DNA from: Hylemonella sp.
GTDB taxonomy: Bacteria; Pseudomonadota; Gammaproteobacteria; Burkholderiales; Burkholderiaceae_C
Direction of reading: 5' to 3'
Length of the DNA stretch: 64,000 nt
Assembly (NCBI GenBank): GCA_030695415.1
Contig: JAUYQZ010000039.1
Span: 87,788 to 151,787 of the forward strand
Part shown: piece by piece, positions 39,492 to 50,750 of the stretch
Numbering within the stretch: the stretch's first letter is position 1
Layout: the number at the start of each line of letters is the position of its first letter
Notes under the pieces: generated by a model
Told to the model about the DNA's origin: nothing
What the model saw: the letters and a program-made list of their open reading frames with translations, nothing else
Database searches by the model: none
Program-made: the position numbers and the translations under genes

Positions 39492-40739
39492 CTAGACCAC
39501 CCCGGCCTGGCGCAGCGCCGCAATGCGCGCCGCATCCAGCCCCAGCTCGGCCAGCACCTCAGCGGTGTGCTCGCCCAGCGCCGGCGGCGCGCGGTGCAAC
39601 ACCGGTGGCGTGCCGCTCAAGCGCAGGGGGCTGGCCACGCTGCGGATCGCCGGCACGCCTTCGGCAGCGACGGCCTGCGGTGAGCAGGCCTGCTCGATGG
39701 CCAGGCCCCGCGAGCGCACCTGGGCGTCGGCAAAGGCCTGGCCGATGTCGTTGATCGGGCCGCAGGGCACGGCCTTGTGTTCCAGCGCGGCGATCCACTC
39801 GTCGGTCGTGCGGGTGCGCGTGATGGCCTCCAGCTGCGGCACCAGATCGGCGCGATGCAAGACCCGCTGAGTGTTGGTGGCGTAGCGTGGGTCCTGCGCC
39901 AGCTCAGGGCGACCCGCCACGTTGCAAAAGCGCGTGAACTGCCCGTCGTTGCCGATGGCCAGCAGCATGGCGCCGTCTTGCGTGGGCATGTCCTGGTAGG
40001 GCACCAGGCTGGGGTGGCTGTTGCCCTGGCGCTGCGGGACCCGGCCGGTGTTGAGGAAGCCACCGGCCTGGTTGGCCAGGATGGCCATGCCCACGTCCAG
40101 CAGGGACATGTCGATGTGCTGGCCCTCGCCCGTGCGGTGTCGCACTTCCAGCGCCGCCAGGATGGCGGTGGAAGCGTAGACCCCCGTGAAGATGTCGGTC
40201 AGCGCCACGCCCACCCGCTGCGGGCCGCCACCGGGCACCTCATCCGGGCGGCCGGTGATGCTCATCATGCCGCTCATGGCCTGCACCATCAGGTCGTAGC
40301 CCGCGCGCTCGGCGTAGGGCCCGTCCTGACCGAAGCCGGTGATGGAGCAATAGATCAACCTGGGGTTAAGCAGCTTCAGGCTGGCGTAGTCCAGCCCGTA
40401 ATGCGTCAGGCCACCGACCTTGAAGTTCTCCACCAGCACATCGCTCTGCTCGGCCAACTGGCGGATCAGCGCCTGACCTTCGGGCCGGGCAATGTCCACC
40501 GTGATGGAGCGCTTGTTGCGGTTGGCGCAGGTGTAATAGGCCGCGTGTCCGGTGTCCTTGCCCTGCGCATCCTTCAGGAAGGGCGGGCCCCAGTGGCGCG
40601 TGTCGTCACCGCTGCCGGGACGTTCGACCTTCACCACGTCGGCGCCCAGGTCCGCGAGGATCTGCGTGCACCAGGGGCCGGCCAGGACGCGTGACAGGTC
40701 CAGGACCTTGATGTGCGGGAGCGCGGCGGGTTTGCTCAT
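39492..40739 (-). CDS. gcdG: CaiB/BaiF CoA-transferase, glutarate CoA-transferase
   Basis: A 415-residue family III CoA-transferase with DLSRVLAGPWCTQILADLGADV and the likely catalytic aspartate in AGYDLMVQAMSG. The ATG at 40739 is one base after the gcdH stop, so the two are coupled. The gcdG-gcdH-LysR arrangement is that of glutarate catabolism in pseudomonads and Burkholderiales. It would make glutaryl-CoA from glutarate using another acyl-CoA; the donor is not evident. Confidence 0.87.
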   Translation of the reverse strand: MSKPAALPHIKVLDLSRVLAGPWCTQILADLGADVVKVERPGSGDDTRHWGPPFLKDAQGKDTGHAAYYTCANRNKRSITVDIARPEGQALIRQLAEQSDVLVENFKVGGLTHYGLDYASLKLLNPRLIYCSITGFGQDGPYAERAGYDLMVQAMSGMMSITGRPDEVPGGGPQRVGVALTDIFTGVYASTAILAALEVRHRTGEGQHIDMSLLDVGMAILANQAGGFLNTGRVPQRQGNSHPSLVPYQDMPTQDGAMLLAIGNDGQFTRFCNVAGRPELAQDPRYATNTQRVLHRADLVPQLEAITRTRTTDEWIAALEHKAVPCGPINDIGQAFADAQVRSRGLAIEQACSPQAVAAEGVPAIRSVASPLRLSGTPPVLHRAPPALGEHTAEVLAELGLDAARIAALRQAGVV

Positions 40740-40740
40740 C

Positions 40741-41937
<1,197 letters not shown>

Positions 41938-42096
41938 GGGTGTGCTCCAGAAATCTGCCTTCATGGTACGGCCGCGACCGAGTCCCGGGCAAACGAAAAT
42001 ACCGCATTCAGATATGAGCTCAACGCATAGTTAAAAGCATTCTGCCAACCTATCTCTGCGCAATCCGGGCCGCCAGTTGTGTATATTGCTCACACC

Positions 42097-42996
42097 ATGC
42101 GCCGCAAGATTCCCTCGCTGCAAGCCCTGGCCTGCTTCGACGCCGCCGCCCGCCACGAGAGCTACACGCGCGCCGCGCAGGAGCTCGCGCTGACGCAGAG
42201 CGCGGTATCGCGCCAGATCGGTGCGCTGGAGGCTTACCTGGGCATTGCCTTGTTTCGCCGCACTCGCCACGGCGTGGCGCTCACGCCGGGCGGCGCAGAC
42301 TATGCGCGCCAGATCGCGCCGCGCCTGCAGGCACTGGAGCGCGACACCCTGGACGCCATGTCACGCCAGGGCACCACGGGCAGCATCTCGCTGGCCGCCG
42401 TACCGACCTTTGCCACGCGCTGGCTCATGCCACGCCTGTCGCAATTGATGGGGCCGCACCCTGAGCTCATCGTGCACATCGAGACACGCACCCGCCCCTT
42501 CCTCTTCGCCGACACCGGTTTCGATGCCGCGCTGTATTCCGGAACGCGCGAGCAGGTGAGCAACTGGGCTGGCACCCAGGCCACGATGCTGATTGAGGAA
42601 GAAGTGGTGCCGGTCTGCGCCCCGTCCCTGCTGGGTGCTCGCAAGCGGCTGCAGCCGGCCGAGCTCGCCCGGCTGCCGCTGCTGCAGCAGAGCACGCGCC
42701 CCGAAGCCTGGCGCCAGTGGTTCGAGGCCATGGGGGTGGAGGCTTCCAGCGCACTATCCGGTCCGCGCTATGAGCTGTATTCCATGACGGCCGCCGCGGC
42801 CGCTCAGGGCCTGGGGCTGGCCCTGGTGCCGCGCCTGCTGATCGAGCCGGAGCTCGCGCGTGGCGAACTGGTGGTGCCCTGCCCGCGGCCCCTCAAGAGC
42901 GGACGCGCCTACTGGCTGGTGTTGCCGGAGCGCGGCGAGCCGCGCCCGGCGCTGGCGGCCTTTGCCGCCTGGCTGCTGGAGCAGGCCCGTGGCTGA
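42097..42996 (+). CDS. LysR regulator of the GcvA type, probable regulator of gcdHG
   Basis: A 299-residue LysR protein with the GcvA-like opening RKIPSLQALACFDAAARHESYTRAAQELALTQSAVSRQI. It is divergent from gcdH with about 160 bases between, the position of gcdR in related clusters. The ATG at 42097 matches the family start; an earlier in-frame start adds MYIAHT only. Confidence 0.88.
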   Translation: MRRKIPSLQALACFDAAARHESYTRAAQELALTQSAVSRQIGALEAYLGIALFRRTRHGVALTPGGADYARQIAPRLQALERDTLDAMSRQGTTGSISLAAVPTFATRWLMPRLSQLMGPHPELIVHIETRTRPFLFADTGFDAALYSGTREQVSNWAGTQATMLIEEEVVPVCAPSLLGARKRLQPAELARLPLLQQSTRPEAWRQWFEAMGVEASSALSGPRYELYSMTAAAAAQGLGLALVPRLLIEPELARGELVVPCPRPLKSGRAYWLVLPERGEPRPALAAFAAWLLEQARG

Positions 42997-43002
42997 AGGC
43001 GC

Positions 43003-44148
43003 TCAGAGCTGCTCGACGCGGTTGCGGCCGTTTTCCTTGGCCAGATAGAGCGCGCGGTCGGCCATGCCCACCATGCCGTCGCCCGTCTCCTCGTCGCTGC
43101 TGAGCATGGCATGCAAGCCGACACTGATGGTGAGCGGGATCGGCTGTCCGTCCAGCGCCGTGAAACGCTCCTGCCCCACCGCCGCGCGCAGCCCCTCGGC
43201 AAGGACGCGGCCGCCTGTCGCGTCCGTATTCGGCAGGATCACGATGAACTCCTCGCCACCCCAGCGACCCGCGATGTCCTGTGCACGCAGACGCTCGGTG
43301 ATGCAGGCGGCCAACTGCCGCAGAACCTTGTCACCGGACAGGTGGCCAAAGCTGTCGTTGACCCGCTTGAAATGGTCGATGTCCAGCATCAGCACGGACA
43401 GCGGCTGGCGCAGACGCGTGGCCTGAGCGATCTGCTGAGGCAAGGTCTGCTGGATGTAACGTCGGTTATGCAGTCGGGTCAGCTCATCGTGCAGGGCAAG
43501 GTCGCGGTTGAGCGCATCCGCGCGCTCCTTGCTCATGACGACCATGCCGAAGTTGGCCAGGGTCATCGTGATCGAAGCGAGCAGAAACGTGGCCGCCTGG
43601 ACCAGATTGGTGTCGGTGACATTCGTGATGTACGAGGTATGGATCAGAAGCGCGACACATCGCACCGCAATGATCAGCACGAATACCAGAAAGGCGACCA
43701 GCACCAGGTATTTGCCGCGCCCTGGCATCTGGGCCCAGCCGACGCGCAGCTGCAGGCACAACTGGCCGAGCTGGAACAGGATCAGAAGATTCCCGAGCAG
43801 GATGCGGACACGCGCGTCGTGCATGAAGACCAGAAATACCATCGCCCCCACAGCCACCGGCGCCCAGATGTAGAGGCGGTGGCGCACGGTCCTCTGGAAC
43901 TGCAACAGTCCCTCGATCATCAGGGAAAAACTCACAAACAGCAGCACGTTGCCGACCAGGATGGACAACCAGTCGCTGACCAGGCCACGCAGGCCGAACA
44001 GGAGATAGGCCAGGCTCTGCGCTGCCAGCGCACCCGCCCACAAGCGGAGCCCGTCGCGGCCCCCGCGCGGTGCCACCATGCCCAGGCAGATGGCCAGCGT
44101 CGCCATCACGGAGACATTGACGAACAGTAGCGTCGGCGTGTGCAACAT
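43003..44148 (-). CDS. Membrane diguanylate cyclase (GGEEF)
   Basis: A 381-residue protein with six or seven membrane helices (about 1-205) followed by a GGDEF domain (about 225-381) with active-site RWGGEEFIVILP. The substitution E for D is a common active form. It would make cyclic di-GMP from two GTP. The inhibitory RxxD site is not evident. The ATG at 44148 has AAGG upstream. Convergent with the LysR gene. Confidence 0.9.
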   Translation of the reverse strand: MLHTPTLLFVNVSVMATLAICLGMVAPRGGRDGLRLWAGALAAQSLAYLLFGLRGLVSDWLSILVGNVLLFVSFSLMIEGLLQFQRTVRHRLYIWAPVAVGAMVFLVFMHDARVRILLGNLLILFQLGQLCLQLRVGWAQMPGRGKYLVLVAFLVFVLIIAVRCVALLIHTSYITNVTDTNLVQAATFLLASITMTLANFGMVVMSKERADALNRDLALHDELTRLHNRRYIQQTLPQQIAQATRLRQPLSVLMLDIDHFKRVNDSFGHLSGDKVLRQLAACITERLRAQDIAGRWGGEEFIVILPNTDATGGRVLAEGLRAAVGQERFTALDGQPIPLTISVGLHAMLSSDEETGDGMVGMADRALYLAKENGRNRVEQL

Positions 44149-44186
44149 GTGCCTTGATCTTAATGGCGGCACGCTGGCCGGAGGAA

Positions 44187-46325
44187 TCAGAGATGACTTG
44201 CTGGCTGTCGGGTCGCATACTGGCGCGCGAACGCCTCGTACCAGCCCAGGCAGGCCGGGTTCGCCATGGCGTCCTGGTTGACCACCTTCTCAACCGGCTG
44301 GCCCAGCAGCAGCTTCTTGATCGGCAGCTCCTGCTTCTTGCCACTGAGCGTGCGCGGGATCTCGGCCACCTGCAGGATCTCGTTGGGCACGAAACGTGGC
44401 GAGAGCGCGGTCTTGATGGCCTCGTTGATCTTCGATGTCATGGCGCGGTCCAGCGCCTGGCCCGGGCGCAGCACCACGAACAGCGGCATGTAACTCTCGC
44501 GGCCCAGGTACTCCAGGTCCACCACCATGGCATCCAGCACCTCCGGCAGCGCCTCCACCGCGCTGTAGAGCTCGCTGGTGCCCATGCGCAGGCCGTGGCG
44601 GTTGATGGTGGCATCCGAGCGCCCGTAGATGATGCAGCTGCCGCGCGGCGTGATCTTCAGCCAGTCGCCGTGGCGCCAGACCGGGCCCGCGCTTGCCGGC
44701 GCGTCGCCGCCACCGGGCTTGCGGCCGTGTCCTGGCGGGTACATGTCGAAGTAGCTGGACAGGTAACGTTGGTTACCGTCATCGTTCCAGAAGTACAGCG
44801 GCATGCTGGGGATGGGCTGGCTGCAGACCAGTTCGCCGACCGCGTCGGTCACGGGTTCGCCCTGCTCGTTCCAGGCTTCGACCGCCGCGCCCAGCACGCG
44901 GCATTGCATCTCGCCCGGCACCTGCGGCAACTCACGGTTGCCGCCGATGAAAGCGCCGGCAAAGTCGGTGCCGCCGGAAATGTTGGACCACCAGACATCA
45001 CCGGCCCGCTGCAGGCTGCCGCCCGCTTTCGGGTTCACGCGTCGCATCTGCGCGTTGGTCCAGCGCTGCACGTCCTCGCTCAGCGGCGAGCCGGTGGAGC
45101 CCAGGGCGCGCACCTGGCGCAGGGGCCCGCAGTCCTTCAGCTCGATGCCCGCCTTCATGCAGTTGGCAAAAAAGGCCGCGCCGGCGCCAAAGAAGGTCGC
45201 CTGCGTATCGGCGGCGAAACGCCACAGCGTGCTCCAGTCCGGCGCCACTCTGTGGCCGGCCGCATCCATCGTGGCACCGCCTGGGCTGCCATCAAAGAGA
45301 CAGACCGTGGTGCCGGTGAGCAGGCCGCTGAGCTGGGAGTTCCACATGATCCAGCCGGTCGAGCTGTACCAGTGATAGCGTTCGCCCCAGGTGTTAGGCG
45401 CATAGCTGCAGCCGATGTCGCTGTGCAGGGTGGCGGCCAGGGCCACGATCATGATGCCGCCATGCCCATGCACGATGGGTTTGGGCAAGCCCGTGGTGCC
45501 GCTGGAGTAGACCACCCACAGCGGGTGGTCAAAGGGCACGCTCAAGGGCTTGAAGGCCGTCGTTTGCTCATCGTCGCGCTCGACCGTCTGCGCCCAGGGC
45601 ACCACGTCCACACCGGCGCGCACGGTGAAGTCCGGCAGGCCCAGATTGTCTTGCACGATGAGGTGCTGCAGCGTGGGCAAGGCCGCGCAGATCTCGGCCA
45701 CGACCGCGCGGCGGTCGGTGTCGCGTCCGCCGTAGCGCATGCCGTCGCAGGCGATCAGCACCTTGGGTCCGATCTGCCGGAAGCGGTCCAGCACCGCGGC
45801 CGTGCCCATGTCGGGCGCGCACAGGCTCCAGACCGCGCCAATGCTGGCCGTGGCCAGGAAGGCCACCAAGGCTTCGGGAATGTTGGGCAGGTAAGCCACC
45901 ACGCGGTCGCCCTTGCGCACGCCCTGGGCCCGCAGGTGCAGGGCCAGGGCCGCCACCTGGCGCTGCAGCTCGGGCCAGCTGGTTTCGCCGGCCTTCTGCC
46001 CTGCGGCCAGGCTCCTTTCGTTGTGGCTGACGATGGCCGGGAAACCGGCCGCGTGCGCAGGCTGCACATGGCGCAGCACCTGCTGCGCATAGTTCACCTG
46101 GGCGCCCGGGAACCAGCGCGCACCGGGCATGCGGTTCTCGGCCAGGGCCGCCGTGTGGGGTGTGGGGGAGTGGACGCCGTAGCAATCCCAGATGCTTTGC
46201 CAGAAGGCGTCGAGGTCCGTGACGGACCAGCGCCACAGCGCGTCGTAGGTGTCGAAGCTCAGCCCGCGATGCTCGCGCAACCAGTTCTGATACAGGCGGA
46301 TCTGCGGAATGTACGGCGCTGTCAT
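44187..46325 (-). CDS. aacS: Acetoacetate-CoA ligase
   Basis: A 712-residue adenylate-forming enzyme. Motifs are [19 protein letters not shown] (AMP-binding), [13 protein letters not shown] and the C-terminal [16 protein letters not shown] with catalytic lysine in [12 protein letters not shown]. The length and opening [29 protein letters not shown] fit acetoacetyl-CoA synthetase rather than acetyl-CoA synthetase. It activates acetoacetate for ketone-body or PHB metabolism. Divergent from the DUF3237 gene. Confidence 0.92.
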   Translation of the reverse strand: MTAPYIPQIRLYQNWLREHRGLSFDTYDALWRWSVTDLDAFWQSIWDCYGVHSPTPHTAALAENRMPGARWFPGAQVNYAQQVLRHVQPAHAAGFPAIVSHNERSLAAGQKAGETSWPELQRQVAALALHLRAQGVRKGDRVVAYLPNIPEALVAFLATASIGAVWSLCAPDMGTAAVLDRFRQIGPKVLIACDGMRYGGRDTDRRAVVAEICAALPTLQHLIVQDNLGLPDFTVRAGVDVVPWAQTVERDDEQTTAFKPLSVPFDHPLWVVYSSGTTGLPKPIVHGHGGIMIVALAATLHSDIGCSYAPNTWGERYHWYSSTGWIMWNSQLSGLLTGTTVCLFDGSPGGATMDAAGHRVAPDWSTLWRFAADTQATFFGAGAAFFANCMKAGIELKDCGPLRQVRALGSTGSPLSEDVQRWTNAQMRRVNPKAGGSLQRAGDVWWSNISGGTDFAGAFIGGNRELPQVPGEMQCRVLGAAVEAWNEQGEPVTDAVGELVCSQPIPSMPLYFWNDDGNQRYLSSYFDMYPPGHGRKPGGGDAPASAGPVWRHGDWLKITPRGSCIIYGRSDATINRHGLRMGTSELYSAVEALPEVLDAMVVDLEYLGRESYMPLFVVLRPGQALDRAMTSKINEAIKTALSPRFVPNEILQVAEIPRTLSGKKQELPIKKLLLGQPVEKVVNQDAMANPACLGWYEAFARQYATRQPASHL

Positions 46326-46373
46326 GCGGGTCGGGAATTGATGGACAATGGCCTGCCAACTCTAGCACCCGCC

Positions 46374-46862
46374 ATGTCCCTGCCCCCCCCCACCCTGGAA
46401 CACCTGGCCGACCTCACGATCCATGTGGCCGTGCCCGTCGAGGCGGGCGCCGTGACGGGGCTGAACAGCCGGGGGCGCCGGCGCATCATCCCGATCACCG
46501 GCGGCACGCTGCGCGGCGCGCGGCTGCAGGGCCGGGTGCTGCCGGGCGGCGCTGACTTCCAGCTGGTGGTGTCGGACACGGCAGCCGAGCTCGACGCGCG
46601 CTACATCATCGCGCTGGATGGGCCGGAGTTCGGCGGCGAGCACCTCTACGTGCACAACCGCGCCCTGCGCCGCGGCCAGGCCGCCGACATCGCCAGGCTC
46701 GTGAACGGCGAGTCGGTCGACCCGGCCGCCGTCTACTTCCGCTGCGTTCCCACCTTCGAAGTGTCCAGCCCTGCCCTCGCCTGGCTGACCGAGAACCTGT
46801 ACGTGGGCACCGGCGCCCGCCACCCGGACCGGGTCGAGCTCAGCCTGTTCCGCCTGGCCTGA
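46374..46862 (+). CDS. DUF3237 domain protein
   Basis: A 162-residue DUF3237 protein; the family forms a small beta-barrel of unknown role. Recognisable parts are NSRGRRRIIPITGGTLRG, GGADFQLV and the C-terminal FEVSSPALAWLTENLYVGTG. The gene is 48 bases from aacS on the other strand and convergent with the GGDEF-EAL gene. Confidence 0.88.
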   Translation: MSLPPPTLEHLADLTIHVAVPVEAGAVTGLNSRGRRRIIPITGGTLRGARLQGRVLPGGADFQLVVSDTAAELDARYIIALDGPEFGGEHLYVHNRALRRGQAADIARLVNGESVDPAAVYFRCVPTFEVSSPALAWLTENLYVGTGARHPDRVELSLFRLA

Positions 46863-46892
46863 GGCCTTGACGGGTGGGCGACTGCGGGGGCC

Positions 46893-49637
46893 TCAGTTGA
46901 AGCTGGAACGGTCGGCCAGGTAGCGCTCGAAGTCCCCGGCGCTCATGGGCTTGCCAAAGTGGTAGCCCTGCAGCAGGCTGACGCCCTGCTGGGCAAGCAC
47001 CTGGGCAATGTCCTCGCTCTCCACACCCTCGGCCACGGTCTGCAGTCCAAAGGCCGAGGCGATCTTGACCACGGCCTGGATCAGCTGTCCGCCCTGTTCC
47101 GTCTGGGCGCGCCGCGTGAAGGAGATGTCGATCTTGATCTTCGAGGCCGGCATGTTGTGCAGCTGCGAGAGCGAGGAAAAGCCCGTGCCGAAGTCGTCGA
47201 TGGCAATGCCGAAGCCCGCCTCGGTCAGCTCGGCCAGGCGCTTCTCGGTGTGCTCGGCGTCCTCCATGGCCACGCTCTCGGTGATCTCCAGGTCCACCAC
47301 GGAAACCGGAATGGCCAGCCGGTCCAGGTCTTCCAGCAGATCGGCGGTAAAGGTCGGCGTGAAAAGCTGGCGACGCGAGACGTTGACCGAGATGCGCATG
47401 TCCAGGCCGCGCTCGCGCCAGCGGTGCAGGCTGTTGATGGACTCCTTCCAGACCTGCTGGCCCATCTCGCGAATCAGGCCCAGGTTCTCGGCCATGGGCA
47501 CGAAGGTGGCGGGGGACACCCAGCCATAGGTTTCGTCCTGCCAGCGCGCCAGCGCCTCGCAGCTCACCACGCGCCGGGTGCGCGCATCCACGATGGGCTG
47601 GAACCAGGCCTGGATCTTTCCTTCCCGGATGGCCGTGGCCAGCCGGTTCTGGATGTAAAGCGCCTTGCGGTCCTCCTCGCGCTGCGCGATCTCGGAGAAG
47701 AAGCGCACGGCGTTGCGTCCCTGCTGCTTGGCCGCGAACATGGCCCGGTCCGCCTGCGACAGCAGGGTCTCGACCGTCTTGGCGTCCGCAGGGAACAGGG
47801 CCACGCCCATGCTGAAGGTGGCGTTGAACTCCGTCTCACCAAGACGGATGGGCGTCTGGCAGACGGCAGCCAGCTTGCTGATGGCCTCCCCGGCGTCGGC
47901 CTGGCTGCCCAGGTCGGTCAGCAGCACCACGAACTCATCGCCACCCCAGCGCGCCAAGGTGTCGCCGGCGCGCAGGCAGTGGCGCATGGCGCCCGACAGG
48001 GCCACCAGCAGCTCGTCGCCGGTCTTGTGACCGAACTGGTCGTTGACGTGCTTGAAGTGGTCCAGGTCCAGGAAGCCCAGCGCCACGGTCAGGCCGCTGC
48101 GCTCAGCGCTGCGCAAGGCCATCTTGCAGCGGTCTTCCAGCAGCACGCGGTTGGGCAGGCCGGTCAGCGCATCGTGCAGCGCCATGTGGGTCACGTGCTT
48201 TTCCAGCTGGTAGCTCTGCGTGATGTCACGCAGCACGCCGCGTACGCTGCCGCCGCGGCGCGTGCCGCCAATGAAGCGGTACTCGACCCACAACTCCTTG
48301 GCGTCCGGGCGGCGCAGACGCAACCGTCCGCTCAGTCCGCTCTTCTCGCCGTCGACCAGCTGCTGGAACTGGTGTTCCAGGTTCTCGATGTCTTCCAGAT
48401 GGATGTGCTCGAAGATGCGCTCGCCGGGCAGGACATCGATGCCCGCCAGGCGCAGCCAGCCGGGGCTGGTACGCAGGTAGCGGCCGTCCGCAGCCAGTTC
48501 GACCACGCCCTCCTCCAGCATGTCCAGCGTCTGCAGATGGGCAAAGTGCTCCTCGTCGTGCTGCAGCACGCTTTGCATCAGCACGCGGCTGGCATCGGCC
48601 ATCGCGCCGATCTCGTCGGGTTCGGACCGCGCCTGCTCCAGCGCGTCCGCCACCGGGGCTGTCACTACGTGATCGCGAGCGAACAGGGTCGTGGCACGCG
48701 ACAGGCTCGCCACGCGCACCGTCAGGAAGCTGGCCCAGCGGCCCAGCACAAGCCACAGCACCAGCGCGAGCAAGCCCATGAGGAGGGCAACCACGCCCAG
48801 CACAACCCCTGCAGACAGCGATTCGCTCATCTGCTGCTGCATCACCAGGCGGGGCAGATCGCCGTCGCCCGCAAACACCGATGCCGTGCGTTGCTCGCGG
48901 CCACTTTGGCCCTGCTCCAGCGCACCGGAAAAACGGGCGTCCACCGCCAGCCCGATGTCAACGGACCCTTCGGAGCTCGACAGCACCCGTTCCTGGTGCA
49001 CGATCATCAGGCGCACCCCCGGCGGCGTCAGCTCGCGCAGCGAGCCATTGTCCAGCGGACGCATCAACACCAGCTGGCCCCCGCCCTGGCTGCCCAGCCA
49101 CAACGGCGTTGCAATCAGCCTGTAGGCCATGGGTGGCTGCTGGCTCAAAAACCACTGGGGCACGGCGCGCGCGCCATTCAGCTCCCCGGCCAACTCCTGC
49201 CCCTGCTGTCCGTAGCTGAACACCACGCGCGCCTGTGCGTCCAGCACCACGCCTGAAGGAAAGCGGCCTACCTTGCCCTCCATGGCCGAGAAGTAGGCGC
49301 GCAGGCGTGTCCAGGGCTGGGTTTCCTCTGCTGCAAAGATGCGCATGAAGTCCACATGGGCCTTCACTTCTTCGGCATTTTGCAGCCAGACAGACTGCCG
49401 TGTCTGGAGGTTTCGCTGGACATGGTCAAAGGTTGCGTCTGCCGTCTTTTGGTGCTGGTTCTGAACGAAGGTCTGATAGGCGCCCAGGGCCAGCAGGCCA
49501 GCCATCAGGCTGACAAAAGCAAAAACCACCACGAAGCGCCAGGTAATCTGGCGGCCCAGGCTGAGGCCTACGTGGGTCTGCACCTGACCCAGAGTGTCCA
49601 GCAATGAAGCGGGGGAGGACTCGGCTGGTACGGGCAT
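46893..49637 (-). CDS. Membrane GGDEF-EAL protein with periplasmic sensor domain
   Basis: A 914-residue protein: membrane helix (about 29-53), a periplasmic domain of about 210 residues, second helix (about 268-295), HAMP-like and PAS regions (about 300-470), GGDEF (about 480-650, RWGGDEFVVLL) and EAL (about 660-905, SCEALARWQ, IDDFGTGFSSL, VAEGVES). Both catalytic motifs look intact, so it could make or break cyclic di-GMP. It starts 19 bases after the second of two tandem binding-protein genes, suggesting they feed its periplasmic domain. Confidence 0.93.
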   Translation of the reverse strand: MPVPAESSPASLLDTLGQVQTHVGLSLGRQITWRFVVVFAFVSLMAGLLALGAYQTFVQNQHQKTADATFDHVQRNLQTRQSVWLQNAEEVKAHVDFMRIFAAEETQPWTRLRAYFSAMEGKVGRFPSGVVLDAQARVVFSYGQQGQELAGELNGARAVPQWFLSQQPPMAYRLIATPLWLGSQGGGQLVLMRPLDNGSLRELTPPGVRLMIVHQERVLSSSEGSVDIGLAVDARFSGALEQGQSGREQRTASVFAGDGDLPRLVMQQQMSESLSAGVVLGVVALLMGLLALVLWLVLGRWASFLTVRVASLSRATTLFARDHVVTAPVADALEQARSEPDEIGAMADASRVLMQSVLQHDEEHFAHLQTLDMLEEGVVELAADGRYLRTSPGWLRLAGIDVLPGERIFEHIHLEDIENLEHQFQQLVDGEKSGLSGRLRLRRPDAKELWVEYRFIGGTRRGGSVRGVLRDITQSYQLEKHVTHMALHDALTGLPNRVLLEDRCKMALRSAERSGLTVALGFLDLDHFKHVNDQFGHKTGDELLVALSGAMRHCLRAGDTLARWGGDEFVVLLTDLGSQADAGEAISKLAAVCQTPIRLGETEFNATFSMGVALFPADAKTVETLLSQADRAMFAAKQQGRNAVRFFSEIAQREEDRKALYIQNRLATAIREGKIQAWFQPIVDARTRRVVSCEALARWQDETYGWVSPATFVPMAENLGLIREMGQQVWKESINSLHRWRERGLDMRISVNVSRRQLFTPTFTADLLEDLDRLAIPVSVVDLEITESVAMEDAEHTEKRLAELTEAGFGIAIDDFGTGFSSLSQLHNMPASKIKIDISFTRRAQTEQGGQLIQAVVKIASAFGLQTVAEGVESEDIAQVLAQQGVSLLQGYHFGKPMSAGDFERYLADRSSFN

Positions 49638-49656
49638 CGTTCGGGGTGCGGCGGGT

Positions 49657-50718
49657 TCAGGCGGCAGAGCCGACCCACCGGTCGTTGATGACAGCCCTGA
49701 TTTTAAAGGCCTGTGCTGCCGGCGTTTTTTCTACGGCATGCAAGAAGCGCTCGGCCGTGTTCAGCTGCTCCTCGGAAAAGCGTCCGTCGGGAGAAAAAAT
49801 GCCTTTGTGCCTGGTCAGCACCGCAGCCAGCGTATCACGCTCCACCGCATCCGGGATGGCCAGCGCACGCACCACTTCTGCGGCCGGCCGCTGCGCCATC
49901 CAGACCAGGGTGCGCACCAGCGTGCGGGCCACCATGTCCACCACCTCCGCTTGCTCGGCAATGACATCCTCGCGGGTGGTCAGGCAGCCATTGAGGAAGA
50001 GCCCGCCCAGCTGCTTGCGGGTTTGCTGCAGGTCGTGGTAGTCGGCCAGCGCAAAGGCCTGCCGCTCTGCCACCAGACGCATTGCAAAAGGTTCATCTCC
50101 CATGATGGCGTCCACCGCACCCGAAGACAGCGAGGCCTGCTGGCTCTGGTAGTCCTGCCCCACCGACACATAGTTGACCTGTGCGGCGGACACCCCGGCA
50201 CGCTCCAGCACATACTCGGTAAACAGCTGGGAGGTGGAACGCCCACCCGGCGAATAGCCTTTGACGCCCACCACCCTTCCGCGCAAATCGGCAACCGTGC
50301 GGACCGCCGTGCGCAGCGCGGGCCGCACCAGCAGGGTATAGGCAGGAACACGGGTCAGTGGCGCCATGCACACTACAGGCCGCCCGCTGATGCGCTGCAG
50401 GGCAGCCGCAGAAAGGCCGGCCGCCGCAAAGTCTGCATTGCGCTCAAGCATCTCGCGCATGGCCACCGGCCCGCCAGAAGTAAACCTCAGGTCCAGGTGC
50501 AGGCCCTGCGCCGCATCGGCACCGATGCGCGGGGCCAGCGCCAGGGGAAGATACAGCAAATTACCGGGGCCGGGCACCATAACGGTGACACGTCGCAGGC
50601 TGGCTGCCGGGGCTTGCGCCCGCAGCAGGCCCGGCCAAACGCTGGCGGCCAGCCCCAGCGCAAGCGCCTGCCCGGCACGGCCCACCATATACCGGCGTTG
50701 CATGTGGATGGAGCGCAT
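49657..50718 (-). CDS. Periplasmic substrate-binding protein (NMT1/THI5-like), tandem copy B
   Basis: A 353-residue binding protein with a signal peptide (cleavage near LRAQ, residue 35) and the NMT1-like body. Motifs shared with copy A include MVPGPGNLLYLP, ERNADFAAAGL, VDAIMGDEP and ALADYHDLQQTR. No permease or ATPase gene is near. It lies between copy A (32-base gap) and the GGDEF-EAL gene (19-base gap). The ATG at 50718 has AAGGA about 10 bases upstream. Ligand unknown. Confidence 0.85.
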   Translation of the reverse strand: MRSIHMQRRYMVGRAGQALALGLAASVWPGLLRAQAPAASLRRVTVMVPGPGNLLYLPLALAPRIGADAAQGLHLDLRFTSGGPVAMREMLERNADFAAAGLSAAALQRISGRPVVCMAPLTRVPAYTLLVRPALRTAVRTVADLRGRVVGVKGYSPGGRSTSQLFTEYVLERAGVSAAQVNYVSVGQDYQSQQASLSSGAVDAIMGDEPFAMRLVAERQAFALADYHDLQQTRKQLGGLFLNGCLTTREDVIAEQAEVVDMVARTLVRTLVWMAQRPAAEVVRALAIPDAVERDTLAAVLTRHKGIFSPDGRFSEEQLNTAERFLHAVEKTPAAQAFKIRAVINDRWVGSAA

Positions 50719-50750
50719 CTACAGTTTTTCCTTTGTGCTTGCCTGTGGCT

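Noticed and set aside
44154-46862. Plus-strand frame of 902 codons ending at the DUF3237 stop
   Set aside because: Only the last 162 codons (from 46374) are the real gene; the rest is antisense to aacS.
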